Shown: positions 19,555 to 28,778, numbered from the stretch's first letter. The stretch is DNA of 64,000 nt from Micromonospora sp. NBRC 110009 (GCF_030518795.1 NZ_CP130427.1:806001-870000); one strand, 5' to 3'. Translations and numbers: made by a program. Notes: a model not told the origin generated them from the letters alone.

Positions 19555-21174
19555 ATGACCCAGGCGACAGCGCCCACCCGGGCGACCGCCGTCGGCATGA
19601 CCCACCGGCAGATCCTGGAGGCGCTCTCCGGCCTGCTGCTGGGCATGTTCGTCGCGATCCTCTCCTCCACGGTCGTCTCCAACGCGCTGCCGCGGATCAT
19701 CACCGAACTGCACGGCGGCCAGTCCGCGTACACCTGGGTGGTCACCTCGACGCTGCTGGCGACCACCGCGACCACCCCGATCTGGGGCAAGCTCGCCGAT
19801 CTGACCAGCAAGAAGATCCTGGTCCAGCTCGCCCTGGCGGTCTTCGTGCTGGGCTCGGTGCTGGCCGGGCTCTCCCAGTCCACCGGGCAGCTCATCGCCT
19901 GCCGGGTGGTCCAGGGCGTCGGCGCGGGCGGCCTGACCGCCCTCGCTCAGGTGATCATGGCGACGATGATCGCCCCGCGTGAGCGCGGCCGCTACAGCGG
20001 CTACCTCGGCGCGGTGATGGCGCTCGGCACCATCGGCGGCCCGCTGATCGGTGGCGTCATCGTCGACACCGACTGGCTCGGCTGGCGCTGGTGCTTCTAC
20101 GTCGGCGTGCCGTTCGCCATCCTCGCCCTGTTCGTGCTCCAGAAGACCCTGCACCTGCCGGTGGTGAAGCGCTCGGTGAAGATCGACTGGTGGGGCGCCA
20201 CCCTGATCACCGCGGCCGTCTCGCTGCTGCTGATCTGGATCACCCTGGCCGGCGACAAGTACGACTGGATCTCCTGGCAGAGCGCGGTCATGGTGGCCGG
20301 GGCGCTGCTGCTCGGCGCGGTCGCCCTCCGGGTCGAGCAGCGGGCCAGCGAGCCGATGATCCCGCCGCGGCTGTTCCGCAACCGGACCATCACCCTCGCC
20401 GTGATCGCCAGCATCGCGGTCGGCGTCGGCATGTTCGGCGCCTCGGTCTTCCTCGGCCAGTACTTCCAGATCAGCCGGGGCGAGAGCCCGACCATGTCCG
20501 GCCTGATGACGCTGCCGATGATCGGCGGCCTGCTGGTGGCCTCCACCGTCGTCGGTCGGATCATCACCAACACCGGTCGCTGGAAGCGGTACCTGGTCGC
20601 CGGCTCGGTCCTGCTCACCGCCGGCTTCGCCACCATGGGCACGCTGCGTGCGGACACCCCGTACTGGCGGATCGCCATCTTCATGGCACTGATCGGCCTC
20701 GGGCTCGGCATGACCATGCAGAACCTGGTCCTCGCCGTGCAGAACACCGTCAGCACGCACGAGCTCGGCGCCGCCAGCTCGGTGGTCGCCTTCTTCCGCA
20801 GCCTCGGCGGCGCGATCGGCGTGAGCGCCCTCGGCGCGGTGCTCGGCCACAAGGTCAAGGACTACCTCGCCGAAGGGCTCGCCGGTCTGGGCATCAAGGC
20901 GTCCACCTCCGGCAGCGGCGGTACGCTGCCCGACGTGCACACCCTGCCCGCACCGATCCGGGCGGTCGTCGAGGCCGCGTACGGGCACGGGGCCGGGGAC
21001 ATCTTCCTGGCCGCCGCCCCGTTCGGGCTGATCGCCCTGCTCGCGGTCGTCTTCATCAAGGAGATCCCGCTGCGCCGGCACCACGGCGACCCGATCTCCG
21101 CCGAGGTCGAGCGGGAGTCGACCGTCGCCGCCGGCGGCGGGGCCTCGGTGGTCCGGACCGGCGTTCGGGACTGA
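19555..21174 (+). CDS. MFS drug exporter, DHA2 (14-TM) family
   Basis: A 539-residue major facilitator with about 14 hydrophobic segments. Typical features are the first TM with LLGMFVAILSSTVVSNALP, the loop GKLADLTSKK between TM2 and TM3 (motif A) and the ALGTIGGPLIGG segment in TM5 (motif C of drug:H+ antiporters). It probably exports hydrophobic toxic compounds using the proton gradient. ATG at 19555 with CCGGAGG upstream; an open frame back to 19471 crosses the operators and is rejected. Followed after four bases by a universal stress protein gene, so MarR, exporter and USP form a stress-response unit. Confidence 0.93.
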   Translation: MTQATAPTRATAVGMTHRQILEALSGLLLGMFVAILSSTVVSNALPRIITELHGGQSAYTWVVTSTLLATTATTPIWGKLADLTSKKILVQLALAVFVLGSVLAGLSQSTGQLIACRVVQGVGAGGLTALAQVIMATMIAPRERGRYSGYLGAVMALGTIGGPLIGGVIVDTDWLGWRWCFYVGVPFAILALFVLQKTLHLPVVKRSVKIDWWGATLITAAVSLLLIWITLAGDKYDWISWQSAVMVAGALLLGAVALRVEQRASEPMIPPRLFRNRTITLAVIASIAVGVGMFGASVFLGQYFQISRGESPTMSGLMTLPMIGGLLVASTVVGRIITNTGRWKRYLVAGSVLLTAGFATMGTLRADTPYWRIAIFMALIGLGLGMTMQNLVLAVQNTVSTHELGAASSVVAFFRSLGGAIGVSALGAVLGHKVKDYLAEGLAGLGIKASTSGSGGTLPDVHTLPAPIRAVVEAAYGHGAGDIFLAAAPFGLIALLAVVFIKEIPLRRHHGDPISAEVERESTVAAGGGASVVRTGVRD

Positions 21175-21178
21175 CCCG

Positions 21179-21670
21179 ATGAGCGAATCCGTCGAGCGTG
21201 AGCAGTACGGCCCGGAGCACCGTCCGCTGCCCTTCGAACGGGGCACGGACGGGCCCCGGGTGGTGCTGGTCGGGGTGGACGGCACCCGCACCTCCCTGCG
21301 AGCCGCCGCGTACGCCGCCGGCCTGGCCCGCCGCCAGGGGGCCGGGCTCGTGGTGGTCTTCGTCAGCTCGCCCGCCCCGTACGCCGGGATCATCTCGGGC
21401 GTGGTGGCCGGCGCGGTCCAGCAGACCCACGACGAGCTGGCCGCCGAGCTGCGCGCCGAGTGCCGGCGCGGGGCCGAGGCGCTGGGCCTGCCGGTGACCT
21501 TCCTGTGCCGGCGCGGGGACGCCTACAGCGAGCTCTGCAAGGCGGCCGACGAGCACCGCGCGGACCTGGTGGTGGTCGGGTCATCCGAGCAGGCCGGGCA
21601 CAAGCTGGTCGGCTCGGTCGCCACCCGGCTGGTCCGGACCGGCCGCTGGCCGGTCGTCGTGGTGCCCTGA
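21179..21670 (+). CDS. Universal stress protein (UspA family)
   Basis: A 163-residue single Usp domain preceded by about 25 charged residues. The core starts RVVLVGVDGTRTS, and the ATP-binding pattern G-x2-G-x9-G-(S/T) is represented by VVVGSSEQAGHKLVGSVATRL near the end. It is therefore likely an ATP-binding USP. It begins four bases after the exporter stop and is probably co-transcribed. The gene ends at a strong hairpin. Its specific role is not predictable. Confidence 0.9.
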   Translation: MSESVEREQYGPEHRPLPFERGTDGPRVVLVGVDGTRTSLRAAAYAAGLARRQGAGLVVVFVSSPAPYAGIISGVVAGAVQQTHDELAAELRAECRRGAEALGLPVTFLCRRGDAYSELCKAADEHRADLVVVGSSEQAGHKLVGSVATRLVRTGRWPVVVVP

Positions 21671-21678
21671 GAGTGCAA

Positions 21679-21724
21679 GGAGGGGCCCCCGCTTAACGCC
21701 TCGCGCGGTACCGGGGGCCCCTCC
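21679..21724. terminator. Dispersed palindromic element, copy C (terminator form)
   Basis: Perfect 13-bp arms GGAGGGGCCCCCG (21679-21691) and CGGGGGCCCCTCC (21712-21724) enclose a 20-base loop that retains CTTAACGCCT, the conserved middle of the repeat family. It lies just after the USP stop and directly abuts the -10 hexamer TACCAT (21725-21730) of the next gene. Likely terminator of the exporter-USP transcript. Confidence 0.85.
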
Positions 21725-21736
21725 TACCATCCCGGG

Positions 21737-22267
21737 ATGACCTGGAGAGCACCCGAGATCGACCGCAGACACGAGCCCTACCTCGGTGACGAGCGCACCA
21801 TGCTGCAGGGCTGGCTGGACTGGCACCGGGACACCCTGCTGCACAAGTGCGCGGGCCTCACCGCCGAGCAGCTACGCGTCGCGAGCGTCGAGCCGTCCGG
21901 GCTGACCCTGCTCGGGCTGGTCCGGCACCTGGCCGACGTGGAGCGCTGGTGGTTCCGGATCCGGGCCGCCGGCGAGGACCTCCCCGGCCTCTACGACGCC
22001 GACGAGGACCCCGACGCCGACCTGAACTCGATCGCCCAAGCCGACCCGGAGGAGGCCTTCGCCACCCTGCGGGCCGAGGTCGAGGCGGCCGACCGGGCGG
22101 TGGCCGACCTGCCCCTGGAGCACACGTTTTTGCGCCGCCGCCGCGACGGCGGCACGGACGAGATGAACCTGCGCTGGGTGTACGTCCACATGATCGAGGA
22201 GTACGCCCGGCACAACGGCCACGCCGACCTGATCCGCGAGCGGATCGACGGGGTCACCGGCGACTGA
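21737..22267 (+). CDS. DinB/DUF664-family protein
   Basis: A 176-residue four-helix DinB-fold protein. The putative metal His residues fall in VRHLADVERWW (about residue 64) and HMIEEYARHNGHADLI (about 150-165), the family pattern. Members are metal-binding and some act as thiol-dependent transferases (mycothiol- or bacillithiol-dependent), which is possible here because actinobacteria make mycothiol. ATG at 21737 is preceded by TACCAT and six bases, so it appears leaderless. It converges on the HAD-phosphatase gene. Confidence 0.85.
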   Translation: MTWRAPEIDRRHEPYLGDERTMLQGWLDWHRDTLLHKCAGLTAEQLRVASVEPSGLTLLGLVRHLADVERWWFRIRAAGEDLPGLYDADEDPDADLNSIAQADPEEAFATLRAEVEAADRAVADLPLEHTFLRRRRDGGTDEMNLRWVYVHMIEEYARHNGHADLIRERIDGVTGD

Positions 22268-22326
22268 TCGCCCGGTCCGGCGAGGTGGCGGCGCCCCGGT
22301 CCCCGGAACCCGCCACCCCAGCCGGC

Positions 22327-22947
22327 TCAGTACGCCAGCGCGGCGCGCAGGTAGCGCAGGTCGGCCGGTCCGGTCCAGCGGTGCGCGGAGAGGCCGGCCA
22401 CCCGTGCGCCGGCCACGGCCCGGTCCTCGTCGTCGGTGAAGAGCACCCGCGACGGCGGGGTCTCCAGCGCCGCGCAGGCCGCCTCGAAGTACTCCTTCGC
22501 CGGCTTGTTCACCCCGATGACCGAGGAGTTGACCACCACGTCCAGGTCGTCGGTGAGGCCCAGCGCGACGAGGTCGGCGTCGAGCAGGTCGGTGGCGTTG
22601 GTGCCCAGGCCGACCCGGATACCGGCCGCCCGTGCCTCCCGGATGAACCCGAGCACGTCGGGGTCGATCTCGCCCCGGTAGCGCTGCCACTCCTCCACTG
22701 CGGCGCGGGCCCGCTCGGCATCGCCGACCGAGGGGGTGAGCGCGTCGACCACGCTGTCCATCCACTGGCCGTGGCTGACCTTCCCGGTGAGCACCGGCTG
22801 GAGCAGCCCCCAGGACATCGCGATCTCGCCGAGGACGCCCTCGGTGAGCCCGTACTTCCGCTCGACCTCGGCGGCCACCGCCGGGTCCCAGTGGCGCAGC
22901 ACGCCGTCGAAGTCCACCAGGAGCGCCGTCGCGCGTTCCCGACTCAC
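22327..22947 (-). CDS. HAD-superfamily hydrolase
   Basis: A 206-residue haloacid-dehalogenase-fold phosphatase. Motif I is LLVDFDGVLRHWD (nucleophile Asp, about 12), motif II LGTNAT, motif III Lys in GVNKPAKEYF and motif IV FTDDEDRAV. A helical cap lies between motifs I and II. The substrate is unknown. GTG at 22947 overlaps the smc stop by four bases (GTGA), so it is coupled to smc. The long open frame containing both is an artefact of high GC. Confidence 0.9.
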   Translation of the reverse strand: MSRERATALLVDFDGVLRHWDPAVAAEVERKYGLTEGVLGEIAMSWGLLQPVLTGKVSHGQWMDSVVDALTPSVGDAERARAAVEEWQRYRGEIDPDVLGFIREARAAGIRVGLGTNATDLLDADLVALGLTDDLDVVVNSSVIGVNKPAKEYFEAACAALETPPSRVLFTDDEDRAVAGARVAGLSAHRWTGPADLRYLRAALAY

Positions 22948-25900
22948 TCGTCTGTCTCCTGCCCGTCGTCGTCGGCCCGGTTGAGCCGCTGGCTGATCAC
23001 CTGGGTGACCCCGCTGCGCATGGTCACGCCGTAGAGCGCGTCGGCGATCTCCATGGTCCGCTTCTGGTGGGTGATCACGATGAGCTGGCTCTTCTCGCGC
23101 AGCTGCGCGAGCAGCGTGATCAGGCGGCCTAGGTTCACGTCGTCGAGAGCCGCCTCCACCTCGTCCATGATGTAGAACGGGCTGGGCCGCGCGCGGAAGA
23201 TCGCCACCAACATGGCCACCGCGGTCAGCGAACGCTCCCCGCCGGAGAGCAGCGACAGCCGCTTGATCTTCTTGCCGGGCGGCCGGGCCTCGACCTCGAC
23301 GCCGGTGGTGAGCAGGTCCTCCGGGTCGGTGAGCACCAGGCGCCCCTCGCCCCCGGGGAAGAGCACGGTGAAGACCTGCTCGAACTCCCGGGCGGTGTCC
23401 TCGAACGCGCTGGCGAAGACCTCCAGGATCCGGTCGTCCACGTCCTTGACCACGGTGAGCAGGTCCCGGCGGGTGGCCTTGAGGTCCTCCAGCTGCTCGG
23501 AGAGGAACTTGTAGCGCTCCTCCAGCGCGGCGAACTCCTCCAGCGCCAGCGGGTTGACCTTGCCGAGCAGGGCCAGCTCCCGTTCCGCCTTGGCGGCCCG
23601 CTTCTCCTGCACCGGGCGCTCGTAGCGGACCGGCTCGGGCACCGCCAGGCCCTCCTTCTCCGCCAGCGCCACATCGGCCTGGGTGGGCGGGACCAGCTGG
23701 TCCGGGCCGTACTCGGCGACCAGCGTCTCCACGTCGAGGCCGAAGTCCTCGGCGGCCTTGGCCTCCAACTGCTCGATGCGCAGCCGCTGCTCGGCCCGGG
23801 CCACCTCGTCCCGGTGCACCTGGCTGGTCAGCCGCTCCAGCTCGGCGCCGAGCCGCTTGGCCGCGCCGCGTACCTCGGAGAGCTCGGCCTCGCGGGCGGC
23901 GCGCTCGCGGGCGACGGCGTCGCGGTGCTCCTCGGCCCGGGCCAGCGAGACGGTGAGCCGGGTGAGCGCCTCGCGGGCGCCGCCGACGACGGCCCGGGCG
24001 ATCTCCGCGCCGCGGGTGCGGGCCGCGCGCCGGGCGGCCGCGCGCTCCCGCGCGGCCCGCTCGGCGTTCGCCTGCCGGGCCAGCGAGTCGGCCCGGCCGG
24101 CGATCGAGGAGACCCGCTCCTCGGCGGTACGCACCGCGAGCCGGACCTCCATCTCGTTCTGCCGGGCCTGCGGCACCATCGCGGCGAGCTGGTCGCGTTC
24201 CTCGGTGGACGGTTCGGCGTCGAGCGGGGTGGCCTCGGCCAGCCGCAGCCGCTCCTCCAGCTCGGCCAGGGCCTGCAGGTCGCGTTCCCGGGCCGCCTCG
24301 GCGCGGGCCCGCGACTCGCCGAGCCGGTCGGTCTCCGCCTTGGCGGACCGGGCGGCCGCGCCCAGCTCGGCCAGCCGGCGGGCGGCGGCGTTGCGGTGGC
24401 TCTCCGCCTCCCGCTTGGCGGCGGCCGCGTGCTGCACGGCCTCCTTGGCGGTCGCCACCTCGGCGCGCGCCTCGACCAGCTGCTCGCGCAGCTCGGCGCT
24501 GGTCCGCTCGGCGGTGGCCCGGTTGGCCCGGGCCTCCTCGACGGCCGCCTGCACCTCGATGAAGCTGGGCGCCTTGGCCGACCCGCCGGCCGCCGCGTAC
24601 GCCCCGACCACGTCGCCCTCCGGGGTGACCGCACGCAGCTCCGGATTGCCGGCGACCAGCTCGGCCGCGGCCGCCAGGTCGTCGACCAGCACCACGTCGC
24701 GCAGGGCCCGGTGCACCGCCGGGCGGATCTCGGCGGAGCACTCCACCAGGTCGGGGGCCCAGCGGGCGCCGTCGGGCAGCTTCGGGCGCAGCGCGTCGGC
24801 GGAACCGGTCATGCCCGGCCCGGCGGGGCTGCCGACCAGCAGGCCGGCCCGGCCGGCGTCGGAGATCTTGAGCAGCCGCATCGCCTCGACGGCCTCGTCC
24901 ACGCCGGTGACCGCGACCGCGTCGGCGAGGCCGCCGAGCGCGGCGGCGAGCGCGGCCTCGTTGCCCGGGGCGACGGTGAGCAGTCCGGAGAGGCTGCCGA
25001 TCAGGCCGGGCACCTGGTCGGCCTTCGCCAGCAGAGCCCCGGCGCCGTCCTTGCGGCGCAGGCCGAGCGCGAGCGCCTCCTCGCGGGCCTTCCAGGTGGC
25101 CGCGTCCTTCTCGGTGGCCCGCTCGGCGTCGGAGAGGCGGCGGACGGCGGCCTGCGCCTGCTCGTGCACGGCCACGGCCTCGGCGTGCCGGGCGTCCAGG
25201 TCGGCGTTGTCCCGGTCGGCCTCGGTGGACTGCTCGGCGACCGCGTCCAGGTCGGCCTGGGCCTTCTCGGCGCGGCCGAGGGCGTCGGTGTGCGCGGCGG
25301 CGAGCCGCTCGATCTCCTCGCCGGCGCTGGTGGTCCGGGCCCGGGCCGAGTTGACCTGCCCGGTCAGCCGGGCCAGCCCCTCCCGCCGGTCGGCGATGGC
25401 CTTGGCGGCGGCGACCAGCTCCCGCTCCGCCGCGGCGAGCTGCCGTTCCAGCTCCTGCCGGTGCTCGACCGCCTCGGCGAGCCGGATCTGGTCCTCGGTG
25501 AGCGCCGCGCGCAGCTCCTCCTCCTGCTCGCGGACCCGGTGGGACTCGGCCTCCAGCTGGTCCGGGTCGCGGCCGGGACGCTCGTCGTCGGGGGTGGCGC
25601 TGAGGTGGCGCAGCCGTTCCCGGGCGAGCTGCTCGATGGAGCGGAACCGCTCCTGGAGCGCGGAGAGCTTGTACCAGGTGTCCTGCGCGGCGGCGAGCAG
25701 CGGGGCGTCCTCGGCGAGGGCGGCCTCCAGTTCGCCGAGGCGGGCCTGCACCTCGGTGTGCTCCGCCTCGATCTGCTCGCGTCGCTCGCGCACCGCGGTC
25801 TCGTCGGCGATCTCCCGGTCCAGCGTGGTGCGCAGGGTGTGCAGGTCGTCGGCGAGCAGCCGCAGCCGGGCGTCGCGCAGGTTGGCCTGGATGGCCGCGG

Positions 25901-26543
25901 CCCGCCGGGCCACCTCGGCCTGCCGGCCCAAGGGCTTGAGCTGGCGGCGCAACTCCGCGGTGAGGTCGGTGAGCCGGTTGAGGTTGGTCTGCATCGCGTC
26001 GAGCTTCCGCAGCGCCTTCTCCTTGCGCTTGCGGTGCTTGAGGACGCCGGCCGCCTCCTCGATGAACGCGCGCCGGTCCTCCGGCTTGGCGTGCAGCATC
26101 CCGTCCAGCCGGCCCTGCCCGACGATGATGTGCATCTCCCGGCCGATGCCGGAGTCCGACAGCAGCTCCTGGATGTCGAGCAGGCGGCACGAGTCGCCGT
26201 TGATCTCGTACTCGCTCTCGCCGGAGCGGAACATCCGGCGGGTGATGGAGACCTCGGTGTATTCGATCGGCAGCGCGCCGTCGGTGTTGTCGATGGTGAG
26301 GGTGACCTCGGCCCGGCCGAGCGGCGCCCGCCCGGCGGTGCCGGCGAAGATGACGTCCTCCATCTTGCCGCCACGCAGCGCCTTGGCGCCCTGCTCGCCG
26401 AGCACCCAGGCGATGGCGTCCACGACGTTGGACTTGCCGGAGCCGTTCGGGCCGACCACGCAGGTGATCCCGGGCTCCAGCTTCAACGTGGTCGCGGAGG
26501 CGAAGGACTTGAAGCCCTTCACCGTCAGGCTCTTGAGATGCAC
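22944..26543 (-). CDS. smc: Chromosome segregation ATPase SMC
   Basis: A 1,199-residue SMC protein that condenses and segregates chromosomes with ScpA and ScpB. The N-terminal head has FKSF and Walker A GPNGSGKSN (about 31-39). Two long coiled coils flank a hinge at about 505-690 with the glycine-rich turns. The C-terminal head has the signature LSLLSGGERSLTAVAM and Walker B FYIMDEVEAALDD. GTG start at 26543. Length is normal. scpA and scpB are not in the window. The HAD gene is coupled downstream. Confidence 0.97.
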   Translation of the reverse strand: MHLKSLTVKGFKSFASATTLKLEPGITCVVGPNGSGKSNVVDAIAWVLGEQGAKALRGGKMEDVIFAGTAGRAPLGRAEVTLTIDNTDGALPIEYTEVSITRRMFRSGESEYEINGDSCRLLDIQELLSDSGIGREMHIIVGQGRLDGMLHAKPEDRRAFIEEAAGVLKHRKRKEKALRKLDAMQTNLNRLTDLTAELRRQLKPLGRQAEVARRAAAIQANLRDARLRLLADDLHTLRTTLDREIADETAVRERREQIEAEHTEVQARLGELEAALAEDAPLLAAAQDTWYKLSALQERFRSIEQLARERLRHLSATPDDERPGRDPDQLEAESHRVREQEEELRAALTEDQIRLAEAVEHRQELERQLAAAERELVAAAKAIADRREGLARLTGQVNSARARTTSAGEEIERLAAAHTDALGRAEKAQADLDAVAEQSTEADRDNADLDARHAEAVAVHEQAQAAVRRLSDAERATEKDAATWKAREEALALGLRRKDGAGALLAKADQVPGLIGSLSGLLTVAPGNEAALAAALGGLADAVAVTGVDEAVEAMRLLKISDAGRAGLLVGSPAGPGMTGSADALRPKLPDGARWAPDLVECSAEIRPAVHRALRDVVLVDDLAAAAELVAGNPELRAVTPEGDVVGAYAAAGGSAKAPSFIEVQAAVEEARANRATAERTSAELREQLVEARAEVATAKEAVQHAAAAKREAESHRNAAARRLAELGAAARSAKAETDRLGESRARAEAARERDLQALAELEERLRLAEATPLDAEPSTEERDQLAAMVPQARQNEMEVRLAVRTAEERVSSIAGRADSLARQANAERAARERAAARRAARTRGAEIARAVVGGAREALTRLTVSLARAEEHRDAVARERAAREAELSEVRGAAKRLGAELERLTSQVHRDEVARAEQRLRIEQLEAKAAEDFGLDVETLVAEYGPDQLVPPTQADVALAEKEGLAVPEPVRYERPVQEKRAAKAERELALLGKVNPLALEEFAALEERYKFLSEQLEDLKATRRDLLTVVKDVDDRILEVFASAFEDTAREFEQVFTVLFPGGEGRLVLTDPEDLLTTGVEVEARPPGKKIKRLSLLSGGERSLTAVAMLVAIFRARPSPFYIMDEVEAALDDVNLGRLITLLAQLREKSQLIVITHQKRTMEIADALYGVTMRSGVTQVISQRLNRADDDGQETDE

Positions 26544-26864
26544 CTTCTCGATCCTCGTCCGGTGGCCGCCGTACCGTCGCCGGCTGCGCGGACCTGGTGA
26601 ACCCGCAGACTAACGCGTGGTCGGGAACACCGCCGTACGCGACCCACCCCCGCGCCGGGAGTGTCCGGATTCCCGCGGGTGCGGCCAGGGCGCCGGAAAC
26701 TGCAAGATCGTAATTGCCGGCGCGCAATTCCGCGGTAAGCGGTCAAGATCGAAAGATGCGGCCCGAAAAACAAAAAGTCCACGCACAAAGCTGCGCGCCG
26801 GCACTGCGGTGTCGGCGCGCGATTTCGTGTGGTGCTATTCAGTTTTTCTCCCGAGGACCGGAGA
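26544..26864. other. Noncoding gap before smc
   Basis: A 321-base gap between the smc start and the end of the small coiled-coil gene. It holds the smc promoter region (no clear boxes), a motif CGGAAACTGCAAGATCG at 26694-26710 that matches, inverted and with one difference, the repeat at 38281, and an unusually A/T-rich stretch at 26700-26790. A terminator lies at 26793-26820. No gene is supported. Confidence 0.6.
26764..26820 (-). terminator. Terminator of the small coiled-coil gene
   Basis: Arms 26793-26804 and 26809-26820 (GCGCGCCGGCAC paired with GTGTCGGCGCGC, one G-T pair) enclose a four-base loop. On the minus strand the stem is followed, about 14 bases on, by CTTTTTGTTTTTC (26776-26764), a rare T-rich tract in this genome. 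Confidence 0.75.
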
Positions 26865-27059
26865 TCAGGTCAGCGCGGGCTCGGCCAGCCGGAGGAGGTC
26901 GTCCGCCTCCGTCGCCGCCGCCGCAAGCCGATCGTTCTCGGCGCGCAGACGCGTGATCTCGAACTCCAGTGCCTGAACCCTGGCACGCAGTCGGGTGACC
27001 TCGTCGAGCAGACGCCGGTCGGGCGCTGCACCTACGTGGCCGTAGAGGGCCTTCGCCAT
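26865..27059 (-). CDS. Small coiled-coil protein
   Basis: A 64-residue protein starting MAKALYGHVGAAPDRRLLDEV. Residues 17-60 are a heptad-patterned helix (LLDEVTRLRARVQALEF, then ITRLRAENDRL) likely to form a short coiled coil. I recall similar small proteins in other actinobacteria but cannot name a function. ATG at 27059 has AAGGAG six bases upstream. It has its own promoter region and a good terminator, so it is expressed alone, between smc and the CAP-protein gene. Confidence 0.75.
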   Translation of the reverse strand: MAKALYGHVGAAPDRRLLDEVTRLRARVQALEFEITRLRAENDRLAAAATEADDLLRLAEPALT

Positions 27060-27432
27060 GCTGACTCCTTGATATGCGCTGCCGGAAAGGCCGGCCAACG
27101 CGCGCCCATGGTGTTCGCGGCTGTCATCCCGGCGAAATCCGGGCATGACTGGGCGCGACTGGCGACACCTATATATTGAGCCGCACCCCCCTCGTTCGTC
27201 AAGTTCGGGCAGGCCGTAGATCATCTGCGCGTCAACCTGTCCACTTGGCGGGGGGCTGCCACAAGGCGCGGACACGCTCTGTCCGGACGACTTAACTGTA
27301 CGCCCGGAAATGTGTGAACGCCTCACCCTCGGTGTCGGGTTCCCCTTAACTCTGTCTTAGCCAAGTTGCCGCAGCTCGCGGGCCGCCCGTAGCGTCAGCC
27401 CGGCCCGCAACCGACCCGTGGAGGGGACAGGC
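27060..27432. other. Divergent promoter region
   Basis: A 373-base gap between the coiled-coil gene and the CAP-domain gene. It contains an A/T-rich stretch TATATATTGAG at 27170-27180 likely to be part of a promoter, and a stem-loop in the leader of the CAP gene (GCGGGCCG at 27378-27385 with CGGCCCGC at 27401-27408). I looked for a c-di-AMP (ydaO-type) riboswitch because cell-wall genes often carry one, and saw no convincing match. Confidence 0.5.
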
Positions 27433-28686
27433 GTGTACCGCTGGACCGACCCGATCGAACCGGATGGCGTTCCTCGACGCCCCGAGCAGCCGACCGACGA
27501 GGGACCGGCCTGGCTGACCGACCGGCCCGAGCCGCGGTCCTCCTACCTCTTCGGAGACGAGCCGGAGCAGCCCGGCGCGGACTGGGCCGAGGCCCCCACC
27601 GGCGTCTGGCACTCCGACGCGCCGGACACCCCGTGGCGAGGCGCCCCGGCCGACCCCCGCCCGGCCCCGGACCCGGCGGGCCACCACCCCTTCGAGGCCG
27701 ACCGCTCCCGTTTCGGCTACGCCGCCGACCCGACCGGGTTCAGCCACGACGCCGACCGGACCGGCTTCGGCCCGACCGCCGAGGGGGCCGCGTTCACCCC
27801 GGCGGTCGACGACACCGCGCCCTTCGACCCGGTGAACCACCCGGGCGCGCCGATCGCCCCGTTCGAGCGGGCCGCCGGCTGGCGTCCGGCGGAGGAGCCG
27901 ACCGCCACCTGGGGTCCGGCCCCCGACGGGCCGGCCGAGGAGGTGGGCCGGCACCGCCAGAAGCGCCGCTTCCCGCGTCCCCTGGTGATCGGTGGGGCCG
28001 TCGCCGCGGCGACCCTCGTGGTGAGTCTCGGCGTGAGCGCCCTGATGCTGCCCGGCGATCAGCGGACCGAGCCGACCGCCGACGACGCCGTGGCCGCCGC
28101 CCCGGTCGCGCCGGAGACCACCGGCGCCGCCCCCGGCGACGCCCTGGCCCCCGCCTCCCCCACCGCCGCGCCGAGCAGCGCCCGCCCGAGCCCGACCCGG
28201 GCGGCCACCCCGAAGTCCAGCCGGACCACCGCCCCGTCCCGGCAGCTGCAGCGCCGCTCCACGCCGAGCAGCACCGCCACCCGGACCGCCTCGTCGAACG
28301 GGATCAGCACGGCACTCCAGCAGGTCGTCGACCTGGTCAACCAGGAACGCGCCAAGGCCGGCTGCAAGGCCCTCACCATCGACGACAAGCTGATGCTGGC
28401 CGCGCAGCGGCACAGCCAGGACCAGGCCGACCACCAGACCATGTCGCACGACGGCAGCGACGGCAGCGACCCCGGCGACCGGCTCGACCGGGTCGGCTAC
28501 GCCTGGCGGGCGTACGGCGAGAACGTCGCCTGGAACCAGAAGACCCCGGCCGCGGTCATGGACGCCTGGATGAACAGCCCGGGTCACCGGGCCAACATCC
28601 TGAACTGCTCCTTCACCGAGATCGGCGTCGGCGTGGCGCGGAGCAACGGGCCGTACTGGACCCAGGACTTCGGCACCCCGCGCTGA
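27433..28686 (+). CDS. Membrane-anchored CAP (SCP/PR1) domain protein
   Basis: A 417-residue type II membrane protein. Residues 1-175 are a cytosolic Pro/Asp/Ala-rich region without recognised domain; a basic patch RHRQKRR precedes one TM at about 184-206; a Ser/Thr/Pro/Ala linker (about 210-290) spans the cell wall; the C-terminal 125 residues are a CAP domain (VVDLVNQERAKAGC, AQRHSQDQA, SHDGS, YGENVAW, WMNSPGHRANIL, GVGVA). The His/Glu cavity residues are kept. The GTG at 27433 is chosen because GGAGGGG lies six bases ahead; an in-frame GTG at 27418 is upstream of that site. Function outside the cell is unknown. Confidence 0.88.
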   Translation: MYRWTDPIEPDGVPRRPEQPTDEGPAWLTDRPEPRSSYLFGDEPEQPGADWAEAPTGVWHSDAPDTPWRGAPADPRPAPDPAGHHPFEADRSRFGYAADPTGFSHDADRTGFGPTAEGAAFTPAVDDTAPFDPVNHPGAPIAPFERAAGWRPAEEPTATWGPAPDGPAEEVGRHRQKRRFPRPLVIGGAVAAATLVVSLGVSALMLPGDQRTEPTADDAVAAAPVAPETTGAAPGDALAPASPTAAPSSARPSPTRAATPKSSRTTAPSRQLQRRSTPSSTATRTASSNGISTALQQVVDLVNQERAKAGCKALTIDDKLMLAAQRHSQDQADHQTMSHDGSDGSDPGDRLDRVGYAWRAYGENVAWNQKTPAAVMDAWMNSPGHRANILNCSFTEIGVGVARSNGPYWTQDFGTPR

Positions 28687-28762
28687 TCACCGCGTCGTGA
28701 CCGGGTCCGCGCTCGTTGACCGGGTGAGGTACGCCAGGGCCGGCTGATCGTTCCGGCCCGGG

Positions 28763-28778
28763 CCCGGGCATGCCCGGG
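28763..28778. promoter_or_regulatory. Perfect 16-bp palindrome
   Basis: CCCGGGCATGCCCGGG lies between the CAP gene and the GH114-like gene, 58 bases before the latter's start. With no loop it is more like a protein-binding site than a terminator, but high GC makes chance palindromes likelier. Confidence 0.35.

Noticed and set aside
22327..26727. A 1,466-codon open frame joining smc's antisense frame space to the HAD gene
   Set aside because: Only its last 207 codons are a real gene (GTG 22947). The rest overlaps smc in another frame and has low-complexity Arg/Gly-rich sequence typical of high-GC shadow frames.
27300..27432. c-di-AMP (ydaO-type) riboswitch ahead of the CAP-domain gene
   Set aside because: Only a simple 8-bp stem is visible; the conserved ydaO core sequences are absent.
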